64,000 nt of DNA, from NCBI RefSeq assembly GCF_001661265.1, contig NW_017567006.1, positions 248,001 to 312,000 on the forward strand. Direction: 5' to 3'. Below the pieces are notes generated by a model, which was given only the letters and a program-made list of their open reading frames with translations, ran no database searches and had not been told where the DNA came from. The stretch comes from Saitoella complicata NRRL Y-17804. Its lineage: Eukaryota; Ascomycota; Saitoellomycetes; Saitoellales; Saitoellaceae. This document shows, piece by piece, positions 11,401-19,267 of the stretch (the first letter of the stretch is position 1; every line of letters starts with the position of its first letter). The position numbers were made by a program, and so were the translations under genes.

Positions 11401-12894
11401 TGTTCTCCTCAATGAAGTTCGTCGTATACCGTCCACTCCGGAACTCGGCGTGTTGAATGATGGCACTGATAAATTCAAGGTTCGTGATAACGCCGAGACA
11501 TGCCGTCTTCCTCAACACCAACGCCAGCTTCTCAATGGCCTGCTCACGAGTAGGAGCATACACAGTGATCTTCGCAATCATTGAATCAAAGTGACTTGTA
11601 ATCTGTGAACCAGTCTCAACACCCGTATCGAGCCTTAAACCCAGGATCGGATTCGCACGGTCCTCTTCCGGGGTTGCGAAGAGTCTGATAGTCCCCGTGC
11701 AAGGGGCAAAATCCATCGCCGGATTTTCGGCACAGAGACGAGCTTCGATGGCGTGGCCTCTGATTTGGAGGTTTGCGAGTTGTGGGCAGTCTGCTAGTTT
11801 ACCGCCTCCAGCGACAAAGATTTGGTGGGTGACGAGGTCAAGGCCGGTTACTTGTTCGGTGATCGTATGCTCGACCTGGATGCGAGTGTTCACTTCCAAG
11901 AAGTAGAATTTCTGAGTAGGAGGGTCGAGGATGAACTCAACTGTACCGGCACCCTCATATTTGAGAAGTTCACCGATTTCTTGGGCGGCGCGGAACATGG
12001 CTGCCCGAGTCTCCGAGGAGAGGAGAGGAGACGGCGATTCCTCGACCACCTTTTGGTGACGGCGCTGAACTGAGCATTCACGTTCACCAAGCACCCAAAC
12101 CTTACCACCCGGTGTCTTAGCATTGTCTCCGAATATCTGAACTTCGACATGTTTGCCGCCGTCCACATACTTCTCCACCAAGACACGCTCATCACCACCG
12201 AAATGCCTACCGGCCTCCTGCTGCGCAGCTTTAATTACACCCTCCAGATCCCCTTGCTCTGAGCGGATAATTCGCATGCCCTTTCCACCACCGCCGGAAG
12301 CGGCCTTGATGAGAACTGGGAACCCGATTTCACAGGCCTTGGCGGCTAAATGTGAGGGTACTTGTTCTTCATCGGAGTAACCCGGGATCAGAGGCACGTG
12401 CTTTGCATGTGTCATGAGGTACTCTTTAGCTGACTTCTTGTCACCGAGGAGGGAGATGCTGGATGGAGAGGGGCCGATGAAGATGAGGCCAGCGTCCTGA
12501 ACGGCTTGTGCAAAGGCTGCATTCTCGGAGAGGTAGCCGTAGCCTGTTCGAAGTTAGTGGACGTTACATGAACCGGAAAAGGAGATGTACCTGGATGAAT
12601 AGCATCCGCTTTGGCTTTCTTGGCCATGTTGACCAACAACTTGATATCCTGATGAGGGTGCACCTTACTCCCCTCGATCCTCCCTATGAAGATGGCTTCA
12701 TCTGCCAACTTGACATGAGGCGCGCCTCCATCAGCGTCAGTGTAGACAGCTACACTGGTAATCCCAATTTGCTGACATGCTCGGATAATTCGGACAGCGA
12801 TTTCCGAACGATTGGCGATGAGGATACGTCGGATGAGTGGTTGATGGGTGTCTGGATGGGTAGGCGTGTAAGGAGGAATTGCTAGGCCCTCCAT
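8455..12894 (-). CDS. Fusion of biotin carboxylase/biotin carrier (MCC-alpha type) with acyl-CoA synthetase
   Basis: One gene, seven exons, 1376 residues. Introns are 12544-12590, 9586-9637, 9443-9491, 9321-9375, 8963-9012 and 8793-8848. Residues about 20-480 are biotin carboxylase: [28 protein letters not shown] at the first splice joint, [30 protein letters not shown] beta-rich middle resembles the BT domain of methylcrotonyl-CoA carboxylase alpha. Near residue 640 is the biotin site VMESMKTEI. From about residue 700 a whole acyl-CoA synthetase (ACSF2-like) follows: [50 protein letters not shown] and the lysine motif [10 protein letters not shown]. The junction lies inside one large uninterrupted exon, so it is not two genes mis-joined. 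No mitochondrial presequence or PTS1 is evident. The carboxyltransferase partner is not in the window; the acyl substrate is unknown. Confidence 0.93.
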
Positions 12895-13167
12895 GACGAT
12901 AATTGCTTAAGGTTGGACGTAGAGCCTCGGTAGTAACGGTCTTCAAGCTCACATCTGGATGGTATATCTCGTGCGGAGTCCTCTGGGTCTCACGGGAGGG
13001 TCATGTGTACGCGGGTACTGTAGGGCCGCACGTGCAAGTGCGGAGAGCGCGGGGGAGCGAGACGCCAATCTGTCAACCGAGCAATCCGTGCGGTAGACAT
13101 TTCGGCATGTCGACCCCGATAGCTCTCTATATAATCCGTCTTGGTTTCTCTACTATCGTCGTCAATC
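12895..13167. promoter_or_regulatory. Shared divergent promoter, carboxylase-synthetase fusion / acyl-CoA dehydrogenase
   Basis: This 273-bp region lies between the two divergent start codons. It holds an inverted repeat CCGCA-N8-TGCGG (13026-13043) overlapping a CACGTG-type core, a CCAAT box at 13065-13069, and a TATA-like tatataatc near 13129 about 38 bp before the dehydrogenase start. The layout fits co-regulation of the two enzymes. Confidence 0.55.
13026..13043. promoter_or_regulatory. Candidate Zn2Cys6 regulator site, CCG-N12-CGG inverted repeat
   Basis: The sequence CCGCAcgtgcaagTGCGG is a near-perfect inverted repeat with terminal CCG and CGG triplets, the half-sites typical of fungal binuclear zinc-cluster activators. 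It sits roughly mid-way in the divergent promoter. That it binds such a factor is inference. Confidence 0.4.
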
Positions 13168-14472
13168 ATGGAGAAGACATTCGGTGACCTCGTTCCGTTC
13201 GCTGACCCGCCGTGGTACCAAGCTATCAAATCACCCTACTACAACGAATCCCACGCTCGTTTACGGGCTGCTGTACGTCAGTACGTCGAGAAAGAGCTTC
13301 GTCCTCACGCGGAGGAATGGGAGGTAGAGGGCAAAATCCCTGACGAGGCTTTCAAGAAGCATGCCGAGCAAGGTTTCGTCGCAGCTGCTATCTGGCCATT
13401 GCCTAAGGAAGATATGAAGAAATTGGGAACCAAGCTGCCTGGCGGGGTCCATCCCGACGAATGGGATGCCTTCCACGACTTCATCTGCCACGACGAGCTT
13501 ATGCGCATCGGCTACCTTGGAGTGAATTGGGGAATCTCCACAACGGGTAACGTCATCGGTTTCCCTCCCGTCGTCGAGTTCGGCACGCATCCATTGAAGT
13601 CTGAACTTGTCCCTCAAGTCTTACGTGGTGAGAAGAGGTTTTGTTTGGGCGTTACGGAACCAGATGCTGGAAGTGATGTCGGTGGGATCACGACGACTGC
13701 GGAGAAGGCTAGAGATGGCACTCACTACCTCGTCAACGGAGCAAAGAAGTGGATCACCAACGGTGTCTTTGCGGACTACATGACCACAGCGGTGCGTACC
13801 GGTGGTCCTGGAGCGTCTGGTATCTCGGTACTTGTCGTCCCCCTCGATACTCCCGGCGTAACCCGCCGCAAGATCCACAACTCCGGCGTCAACGCATCTG
13901 GTTCCACCTATGTCGAGCTCGACAACGTGAAGGTTCCTGTCTCCAACCTCCTCGGCAAGGAAGGCGAAGGTTTCAAGATCATAATGTCCAATTTCAACCA
14001 CGAACGGTTGTGGCTCTCGTACCAAGCCAACCGCATGTCACGCTGCTGCGTGGAAGATGCCCTCCTCCACGCAATGAATCGCCAAGCATTCGGCAAAGCA
14101 CTCATCGAACAACCCGTCATCCGCGCAAAGCTCTCTGAGATGGGCCGGCACGTGGCAGCGTCCCACGCTCTCCTCGAGCAACTCGTCTACCACTTCTCCC
14201 GCTCCACTCGCGCCGAATCAGACGCCGACCTCGCTGGACTCATCGCGTTGGCTAAGGTACAGTGTACCCGCTCCCTGGAAATCGTTAACCGGGAGGCGCA
14301 GCAAGTGCTTGGCGGGTTGGGATACCAGCGTGGAGGGAGGGGTGGTAGGATTGAGCAGATCAGCCGAGATTTGAGAGTCATGGTTGTCGGGGGTGGGAGC
14401 ATTGAAATTGTGAGTGATTTGGCTATGAAGCAGGGTTTGAACAGTGCAAGGAGGAAGGGGGCGAAGATTTGA
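13168..14472 (+). CDS. Acyl-CoA dehydrogenase
   Basis: FAD-dependent enzyme oxidising an acyl-CoA to its 2-enoyl-CoA; 434 residues, single exon. Family landmarks in order: N-terminal helical domain (RAAVRQYVEKELRPHAEEWE), FCLGVTEPDAGSDVGG (FAD/substrate loop), KKWITNGVFADY, DTPGVTRRKIHNSG, and the C-terminal helical domain with QAFGKALIEQPVIRAKLSEM and QVLGGLGYQRGG. The usual catalytic Glu of the IYEGT motif is replaced by Gly (VVGGGSIEI), while a Glu sits in NFNHERLWL, the position of the base in isovaleryl-CoA dehydrogenase (LDLER). I chose the ATG at 13168; one at 13141 would add nine residues. It diverges from the carboxylase-synthetase fusion, which suggests that the two act in one pathway on a branched or short acyl chain. 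No obvious targeting signal. Confidence 0.92.
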   Translation: MEKTFGDLVPFADPPWYQAIKSPYYNESHARLRAAVRQYVEKELRPHAEEWEVEGKIPDEAFKKHAEQGFVAAAIWPLPKEDMKKLGTKLPGGVHPDEWDAFHDFICHDELMRIGYLGVNWGISTTGNVIGFPPVVEFGTHPLKSELVPQVLRGEKRFCLGVTEPDAGSDVGGITTTAEKARDGTHYLVNGAKKWITNGVFADYMTTAVRTGGPGASGISVLVVPLDTPGVTRRKIHNSGVNASGSTYVELDNVKVPVSNLLGKEGEGFKIIMSNFNHERLWLSYQANRMSRCCVEDALLHAMNRQAFGKALIEQPVIRAKLSEMGRHVAASHALLEQLVYHFSRSTRAESDADLAGLIALAKVQCTRSLEIVNREAQQVLGGLGYQRGGRGGRIEQISRDLRVMVVGGGSIEIVSDLAMKQGLNSARRKGAKI

Positions 14473-15131
14473 TGTAGCATGAGGTAGACTACCAGTATGT
14501 CGATCTGAGATCTCTTAGGGTAGTATCCAGCAATCTAGGGTAGCTACCAGTCACCATAAGGATCGCCAAAAGCTTCACGACTATACGTATACCTGACCCC
14601 CAAATCGACGACAACCTTGGACCCGTTTAATGCTAACTCACGCAATGCTTTATATAAGGGAGCGTGACGGTGATACATAACTTCCTCAAAGAACCGAACC
14701 CAAACGCTTCTTCTTTATAGTGGGTGACGTTTGTCAAATACTGATGAGGCAGCTGCTGGTACGAACCCTTGGAGCCCGGTGCCCGGTAATGTATACGTAT
14801 ACGCCGAGCAGCAAGGTAATTGCTTGAGCTTATGTTGAGGGCGTGAGAAAAAGGAACCCGTTGACACGAGCAACGAATGTACCTAAGGTACGTGGAAGCC
14901 GTGTCTGGATCTGGAATGGAAAACATCGTAGCTTGGATGAGCTTGTGTGTAAACATCAAGACAGTAATTGTTTAATACGCCTACGATCACGAATAGGAGC
15001 TCGGTTATGCGAAATATGGACTCTGTCTTGTGTATCTCGCTCTATTCGAACATTACTATGCTAAGTGTAGCTTTCTGATTCCCGTCTCTCTCTCGTATTG
15101 TTTTTGTATCGTATCAACCAAATCTAATCCT
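14473..15131. other. Intergenic region, acyl-CoA dehydrogenase / Old Yellow Enzyme (convergent)
   Basis: A 659-bp stretch between two convergent genes with no plausible gene. It contains several short perfect palindromes: tatacgtata at 14582-14591, gtatacgtatac at 14791-14802 and gtacctaaggtac at 14879-14891. Confidence 0.5.
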
Positions 15132-16214
15132 CTAGTTCAAGAAAGGGTAATCGGTGTAACCCTCAGAAGGTTCCTTGTACTGGTAGAAAGTGTCGCGGTT
15201 GTAGTCGTTGAAAGGCTTGTCCTCCTTCATACGCTTAACCAAGTCAGGGTTGGAGATGAAGTAACGACCCATAACAACGACGGTGTTTTCGTGCTCGGCA
15301 GCCTCCTTGGCAGACTCAGTCCGGTAACCACCAGCGGTGAAGAAGACCTTGTCCTGCCACAAGTCCTTCAAGAAGTCGGACTTCTCGAGGGGGTTCTCCT
15401 CCTGGTCGGCGTTACCGGCGATGCGGGACTCGACGACGTGGAGGTAGGCGAGCTCGGGGAAGCGGTTGCCGAGCTCAGTGACGAGGTAGGAGAAGGTGGG
15501 CTTAGGGTCAGCCATCTTCATGCCCTGGAACTCAGACCAGGGGGAAAGACGGATACCGACACGGTCCTGGCCGACAGCCTCGGTGATGGCCTGCATACAC
15601 TCCAAGGCAAAACGAGCGCGGTTCTCGATGGAACCACCGTAGTTGTCGGTACGCTTGTTGCAGGTGTCCTGCAAGAACTGGTCGACGAGGTATCCGTTGG
15701 CGGAGTGGAGCTCCACACCGTCGAAACCGGCAGCAATCGCGTTCTTTGCGGCCTGCGCCTCGTCAGCGACGTACTGCTTGATCTCCTCGACGGTCAACTC
15801 GCGGGGAGCGGGCATGCCCTCAGCCATGGGGGTGGCAGAGGAAGAAACGTAGTCGTAACCGTCAGCCTTCAAGACGGAAGGGTCGGCAGCACGGCCGAGA
15901 GCCCAGAGTTGCATAACCATGGAGCAGCCCTTGGCGTGGACAGCGTCGGTGATCTTCTTCCAGGCCTTAATCTGAGCCTCGTTCCAGATTCCGGGGATGT
16001 TGTTGTAGCCACCAGCCTGAGGAGAGATGAAAGTAGCCTCAGTGATCAAGAGGGTACCAGGCTCTGAGGCGCGCTGGGTGTAGTAATCGACGGCGAGGTC
16101 GGTGTGAACGTGGTCCTTGTCGGCGCGGAAACGGGTGAGAGGAGCCATGGCGACACGGTGGCCAAGGTTCATGGCACCGACCTTGATGGGAGCGAAGAGC
16201 TTAGATCCAGACAT
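15132..16214 (-). CDS. Old Yellow Enzyme family NAD(P)H:flavin oxidoreductase (ene-reductase)
   Basis: FMN-dependent ene-reductase with a TIM-barrel fold; 360 residues, single exon. The N-terminus KLFAPIKVGAMNLGHRVAMAPLTRFRA carries the FMN-contacting PLTR. The substrate-binding pair His/Asn and proton-donor Tyr are all present in ELHSANGYLVDQFL. DNYGGSIENRARFALE, GIRLSPWSEFQGM and the phosphate-binding VVMGRYFISNPDLV complete the family set. Codon choice is as biased as in the P0 gene, which suggests strong expression. Related fungal enzymes reduce activated alkenes, some in alkaloid or oxylipin pathways, but the natural substrate here is unknown. It stands 660 bp from the acyl-CoA dehydrogenase; a functional link is possible but unproven. 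Confidence 0.94.
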   Translation of the reverse strand: MSGSKLFAPIKVGAMNLGHRVAMAPLTRFRADKDHVHTDLAVDYYTQRASEPGTLLITEATFISPQAGGYNNIPGIWNEAQIKAWKKITDAVHAKGCSMVMQLWALGRAADPSVLKADGYDYVSSSATPMAEGMPAPRELTVEEIKQYVADEAQAAKNAIAAGFDGVELHSANGYLVDQFLQDTCNKRTDNYGGSIENRARFALECMQAITEAVGQDRVGIRLSPWSEFQGMKMADPKPTFSYLVTELGNRFPELAYLHVVESRIAGNADQEENPLEKSDFLKDLWQDKVFFTAGGYRTESAKEAAEHENTVVVMGRYFISNPDLVKRMKEDKPFNDYNRDTFYQYKEPSEGYTDYPFLN

Positions 16215-16958
16215 TTTTGTGTAGAGAGGGTATAGGTTGTTGATGGATCGAGGAGGTTCGAGGGAGCGGTGTACTTATACTATCAGCGGCGCCCCCACGG
16301 ATTGAATTTGTCAGCGCTGATCTCCCGCGCGGAAATCTGAAGAACCTTAACCCGCCCTGCAGAGCCGACGTAACCGAGGGGCAAACGGATTCGCTGTTTT
16401 ACGTGAGGTAGAACGGATCGTTGGCAAGATGGTCGAGGCTTAGCAGGACCCGGCATCGTCCAAGTCCGAGAGCGAGCTGAAGGGTGCAAGGCGTTCGCTA
16501 CTACGTAAGCGGGGCATGATATCGATATCGGCCGGCCGCGGCGCCGTTGTGGTGCCGAGGTGCTCGACAGTTACATACGGAGGCATCACCTAGCTGTTAT
16601 TCGTGTGACTACAAGGCGAAACCTCCGAGGAAACCCGTCATGTTTCGATTCTCATAATCCATGCTCAGCTGTCCATGACTCTCACTTTGATCGGTCTGAC
16701 TGGCATCGCCGGTAGCAAATGAGCCGAGCGTTGATCACACTCGTTTATCTATGCCGATCCATCTGCCTGGCGATCGCTAGACGTTCCGTTCCCAAGCTTC
16801 GGTGTTTCGAACGCAACCTTCTCGAACTCGAGCGCTCTCCAGCAGCAGACTGGGCCTCCTGGTGCGGTGTGGTGTGGCGCAGCAGCAGGCGCAGAAAAAA
16901 GTACGATAAGCTCCCAGGCGAACTTTATCGACGACGAAGACAAAAAGTTGCAGTTGCA
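16215..16958. promoter_or_regulatory. Divergent promoter region, Old Yellow Enzyme / RPF2
   Basis: A 744-bp region with the promoters of two divergent genes. Near 16516-16543 is a run of overlapping palindromes, gatatcgatatc followed by ggccggccgcggcgcc, unusual in its GC-rich symmetry. No open frame here resembles a protein. Confidence 0.45.
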
Positions 16959-17968
16959 ATGCTCAGGACATCGTAAGTCGTCTCGATGCCCCCGCCGTGA
17001 TCTCCTCCTGATTTTATTATAGCAAGCCAAAGAACGCCCGTGCCAAGCGTGCTCTCGCTCAGCGTGAGCCCAAGTTGGTCGAGAATGCAAAGAAGGCCAT
17101 CTTCATCCGCGGATCAACAGCCTCTGGTCTCGTCCAGACCGCCATGGCAGACCTCTACTCCCTGAAAAAGCCCGATGCAATCAACTTTACCAAGAAGAAC
17201 GAGGTCCACCCCTTCGAGGACCCCTCCTCCATTGAGTTCTGGTCAGAGAAAAACGATTCGTCGCTGTTAGTCGTCGGTACGCACACCAAGAAGAGACCAC
17301 ACAACTTGACTTGGTGCAGAACGTTCAGTTACCAGGTTCTCGATGTGATTGAGTTGGGAATTCAGAATTTCAAGCCTATAGCCGAGTTCAAGACACAGGG
17401 ATCCGCTGTCGGCCTGAAACCCCTCATGCTCTTCAACGGACCCATTTTCGATACCCACCCTAACTACAAACACGCCAAGTCTTTGTTCATTGACTTTTTC
17501 CGCGGTGAGCAGGTTCAGAGCATCGATGTCGCCGGTCTGCAGTACATCATCTCGGTCTCCGCTGGCGAGGCGACCGACGACGTTCCCCATCCCCAAATCA
17601 ACTTCCGCGCATACCTCATCCAAACCAAGAAATCCGGCCAGAAGCTCCCTAGAATCGAACTCCAAGAAATGGGTCCCAGAATCGATTTCTCTGTGCGAAG
17701 AGTCCAGGCGCCGAACGACGATGTCTGGAATGAGGCGACCAAGAAGCCTAAGCAGTTGATGCCGAAGACAAAGAAGAATGTTGGCATGAACGAGATTGGA
17801 GACAAGACTGGAAGGATCCACGTTGGAAGACAGGATTTGACGAAGATGCAGACCAGAAAGATGAAAGGATTGAAGAAGAGGGCAGGGGAGGATGCTGATG
17901 AGGAGGTCGTAGCGGAGGCACGGTCGAAGAAGGCGAGAACATCTGACGCGATGGACGAGACAGAGTAA
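16959..17968 (+). CDS. RPF2: Ribosome biogenesis protein Rpf2 (Brix domain)
   Basis: Rpf2 works with Rrs1 to bring the 5S RNP into the pre-60S particle in the nucleolus. Two exons, 16959-16972 (only 14 nt) and 17023-17968, give 319 residues. The tiny first exon yields MLRT, and the joint restores MLRTSKPKNARAKRALAQRE, the conserved Rpf2 N-terminus. The Brix domain follows with AIFIRGSTASGLVQ, DLYSLKKPDAINFTKKNEVHPFED, THTKKRPHNLTWCR and the FNGP motif. The C-terminal tail is basic and rich in Lys and Glu (KMKGLKKR). Intron of 50 nt. The gene converges on MTD1 with 122 bp between the stops. Confidence 0.95.
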
Positions 17969-18090
17969 AAATGTGGAAAATGGAATGGCATTGACATCGA
18001 ATTATGCATTGGGTTTATGTAACCCTCTAGTTTAACATTGCGAGAAGCAATTATATCATTTTGAATCCTGCTCCTGATCAACAACCCCTT

Positions 18091-19093
18091 CTATGCCTTG
18101 AGCCCCTTCACCAACTGCTGGTTCTGGTATAACCGCACCAAATTCCTCAACAACATTGCAATCGTAACCTTTCCTGTCGCCGGCACATAAATCGCCGCTC
18201 TCTCCTTCACACTCGGGTCAAAGTTCTTCTCCGTGGAGAAGTTGACACAGACTGCTCCCTCCTTCACGAGCTCCGTGGGGAACTTGTACGCGGCTCCGGG
18301 AACACCGGTGATGATGACGTCGGACTTTGGTGCGACGTCTTCGAGCTTGAGATCCACGTCCTCGACTTCGTGCTTCTTCTTCTTGATACCAGCTCCGCGG
18401 GTGAATTTCTGAGTACCAGTGATGTCGACAGAGTAAACCGTCGCACCATCATTCGCCAGCAGTGCCGCCAATGGACGTCCGACGACCTCGGAGCGGTTAA
18501 CGACGGTGATGGTCTTCCCGTAGAGTCTGTTACCGTACGTCAAGACATTGTTGTACACACCGAGGTATTCCAGGATCTTGACGACACCCAACGGCGTGCA
18601 GGGGAGGATAGATTTCTGGGTTTGTGCGGCGTCGAGGAAACGGATGTTGTGATACATGTTCTGGACGTACACGTGGGAAAGACCCTCGACGTCCTTTTCC
18701 CGTGCGACACACTGCTGGAGATATTTATCTTGTTGCGTACCGAATACTGGCCAGTAGACCATCATGGCCGTGACACTCTCGTCGACGTTCGCTTCCATGA
18801 TCTTTTCTTCGAGATCTTCTTTATCGACGACGCGGAGTTCGAAGGTGAACCCGGCGTCGGTGGCGGTCTTGCCGGTTTGTTCGGCGTATTGACGGGCCCA
18901 GGGGTCATCGTTCGCGAGAAATCCGACGAAGAGGGGTGCGTTTTTGTCTTTGGTGTATTCCTTAACTTCCTCGATAAACGGCGCAGCGATATTTGCGGCC
19001 AGCACGACGCCTGGAAAGACGGGATCAGCATCCTGAAAAGGCCCCGAAGCAGTAGGAAGACGTACGGCAGGTTGAAGGGGTTGTCGCAGCCAT
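18091..19093 (-). CDS. MTD1: NAD+-dependent methylenetetrahydrofolate dehydrogenase (Mtd1 type)
   Basis: Cytosolic monofunctional enzyme oxidising 5,10-methylene-THF to methenyl-THF in one-carbon metabolism. Two exons, 19093-19066 (28 nt) and 19010-18091, give 315 residues (yeast Mtd1 has 320). Conserved blocks: FVGFLANDDPWARQYAEQT, MMVYWPVFGTQQDKYLQQ, EKDVEGLSHVYVQNMYHN, KSILPCTPLGVVKILEYLG, VVNRSEVVGRPLAALLANDG (the nucleotide-binding site) and YVPATGKVTIAMLLRN. The short first exon encodes MAATTPSTC. The enzyme is distinct from trifunctional C1-THF synthase, since no cyclohydrolase or synthetase domain follows. Confidence 0.96.
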
Positions 19094-19267
19094 ATTATTC
19101 AGCACTTGAATTCAAATACGTCGGTTTTTCAGATCTTCCTCGAGGCGGCACCGAGGGCTAAAAATACTCATCGTACGCCTTCAGGGTGTTATCACCACGT
19201 GACCGGCCGACGTGGAACTTGGCTGTGAGAGTAACCACCAGAGGTTGATACTCATACACGAAGAGAC

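Noticed and set aside
8455-12894. Splitting the carboxylase-synthetase into two genes
   Set aside because: The frame is open across the junction with no stop, promoter-like gap or splice signal, and the synthetase has no separate start in family-like sequence.
15030-16067. A 345-codon open frame antisense to the Old Yellow Enzyme gene
   Set aside because: The translation is Val/Leu/Gly-rich shadow sequence caused by third-position bias; the minus-strand protein is complete with active-site residues.
18370-19161. A 263-codon open frame antisense to MTD1
   Set aside because: Shadow of a well-conserved enzyme; no family features.
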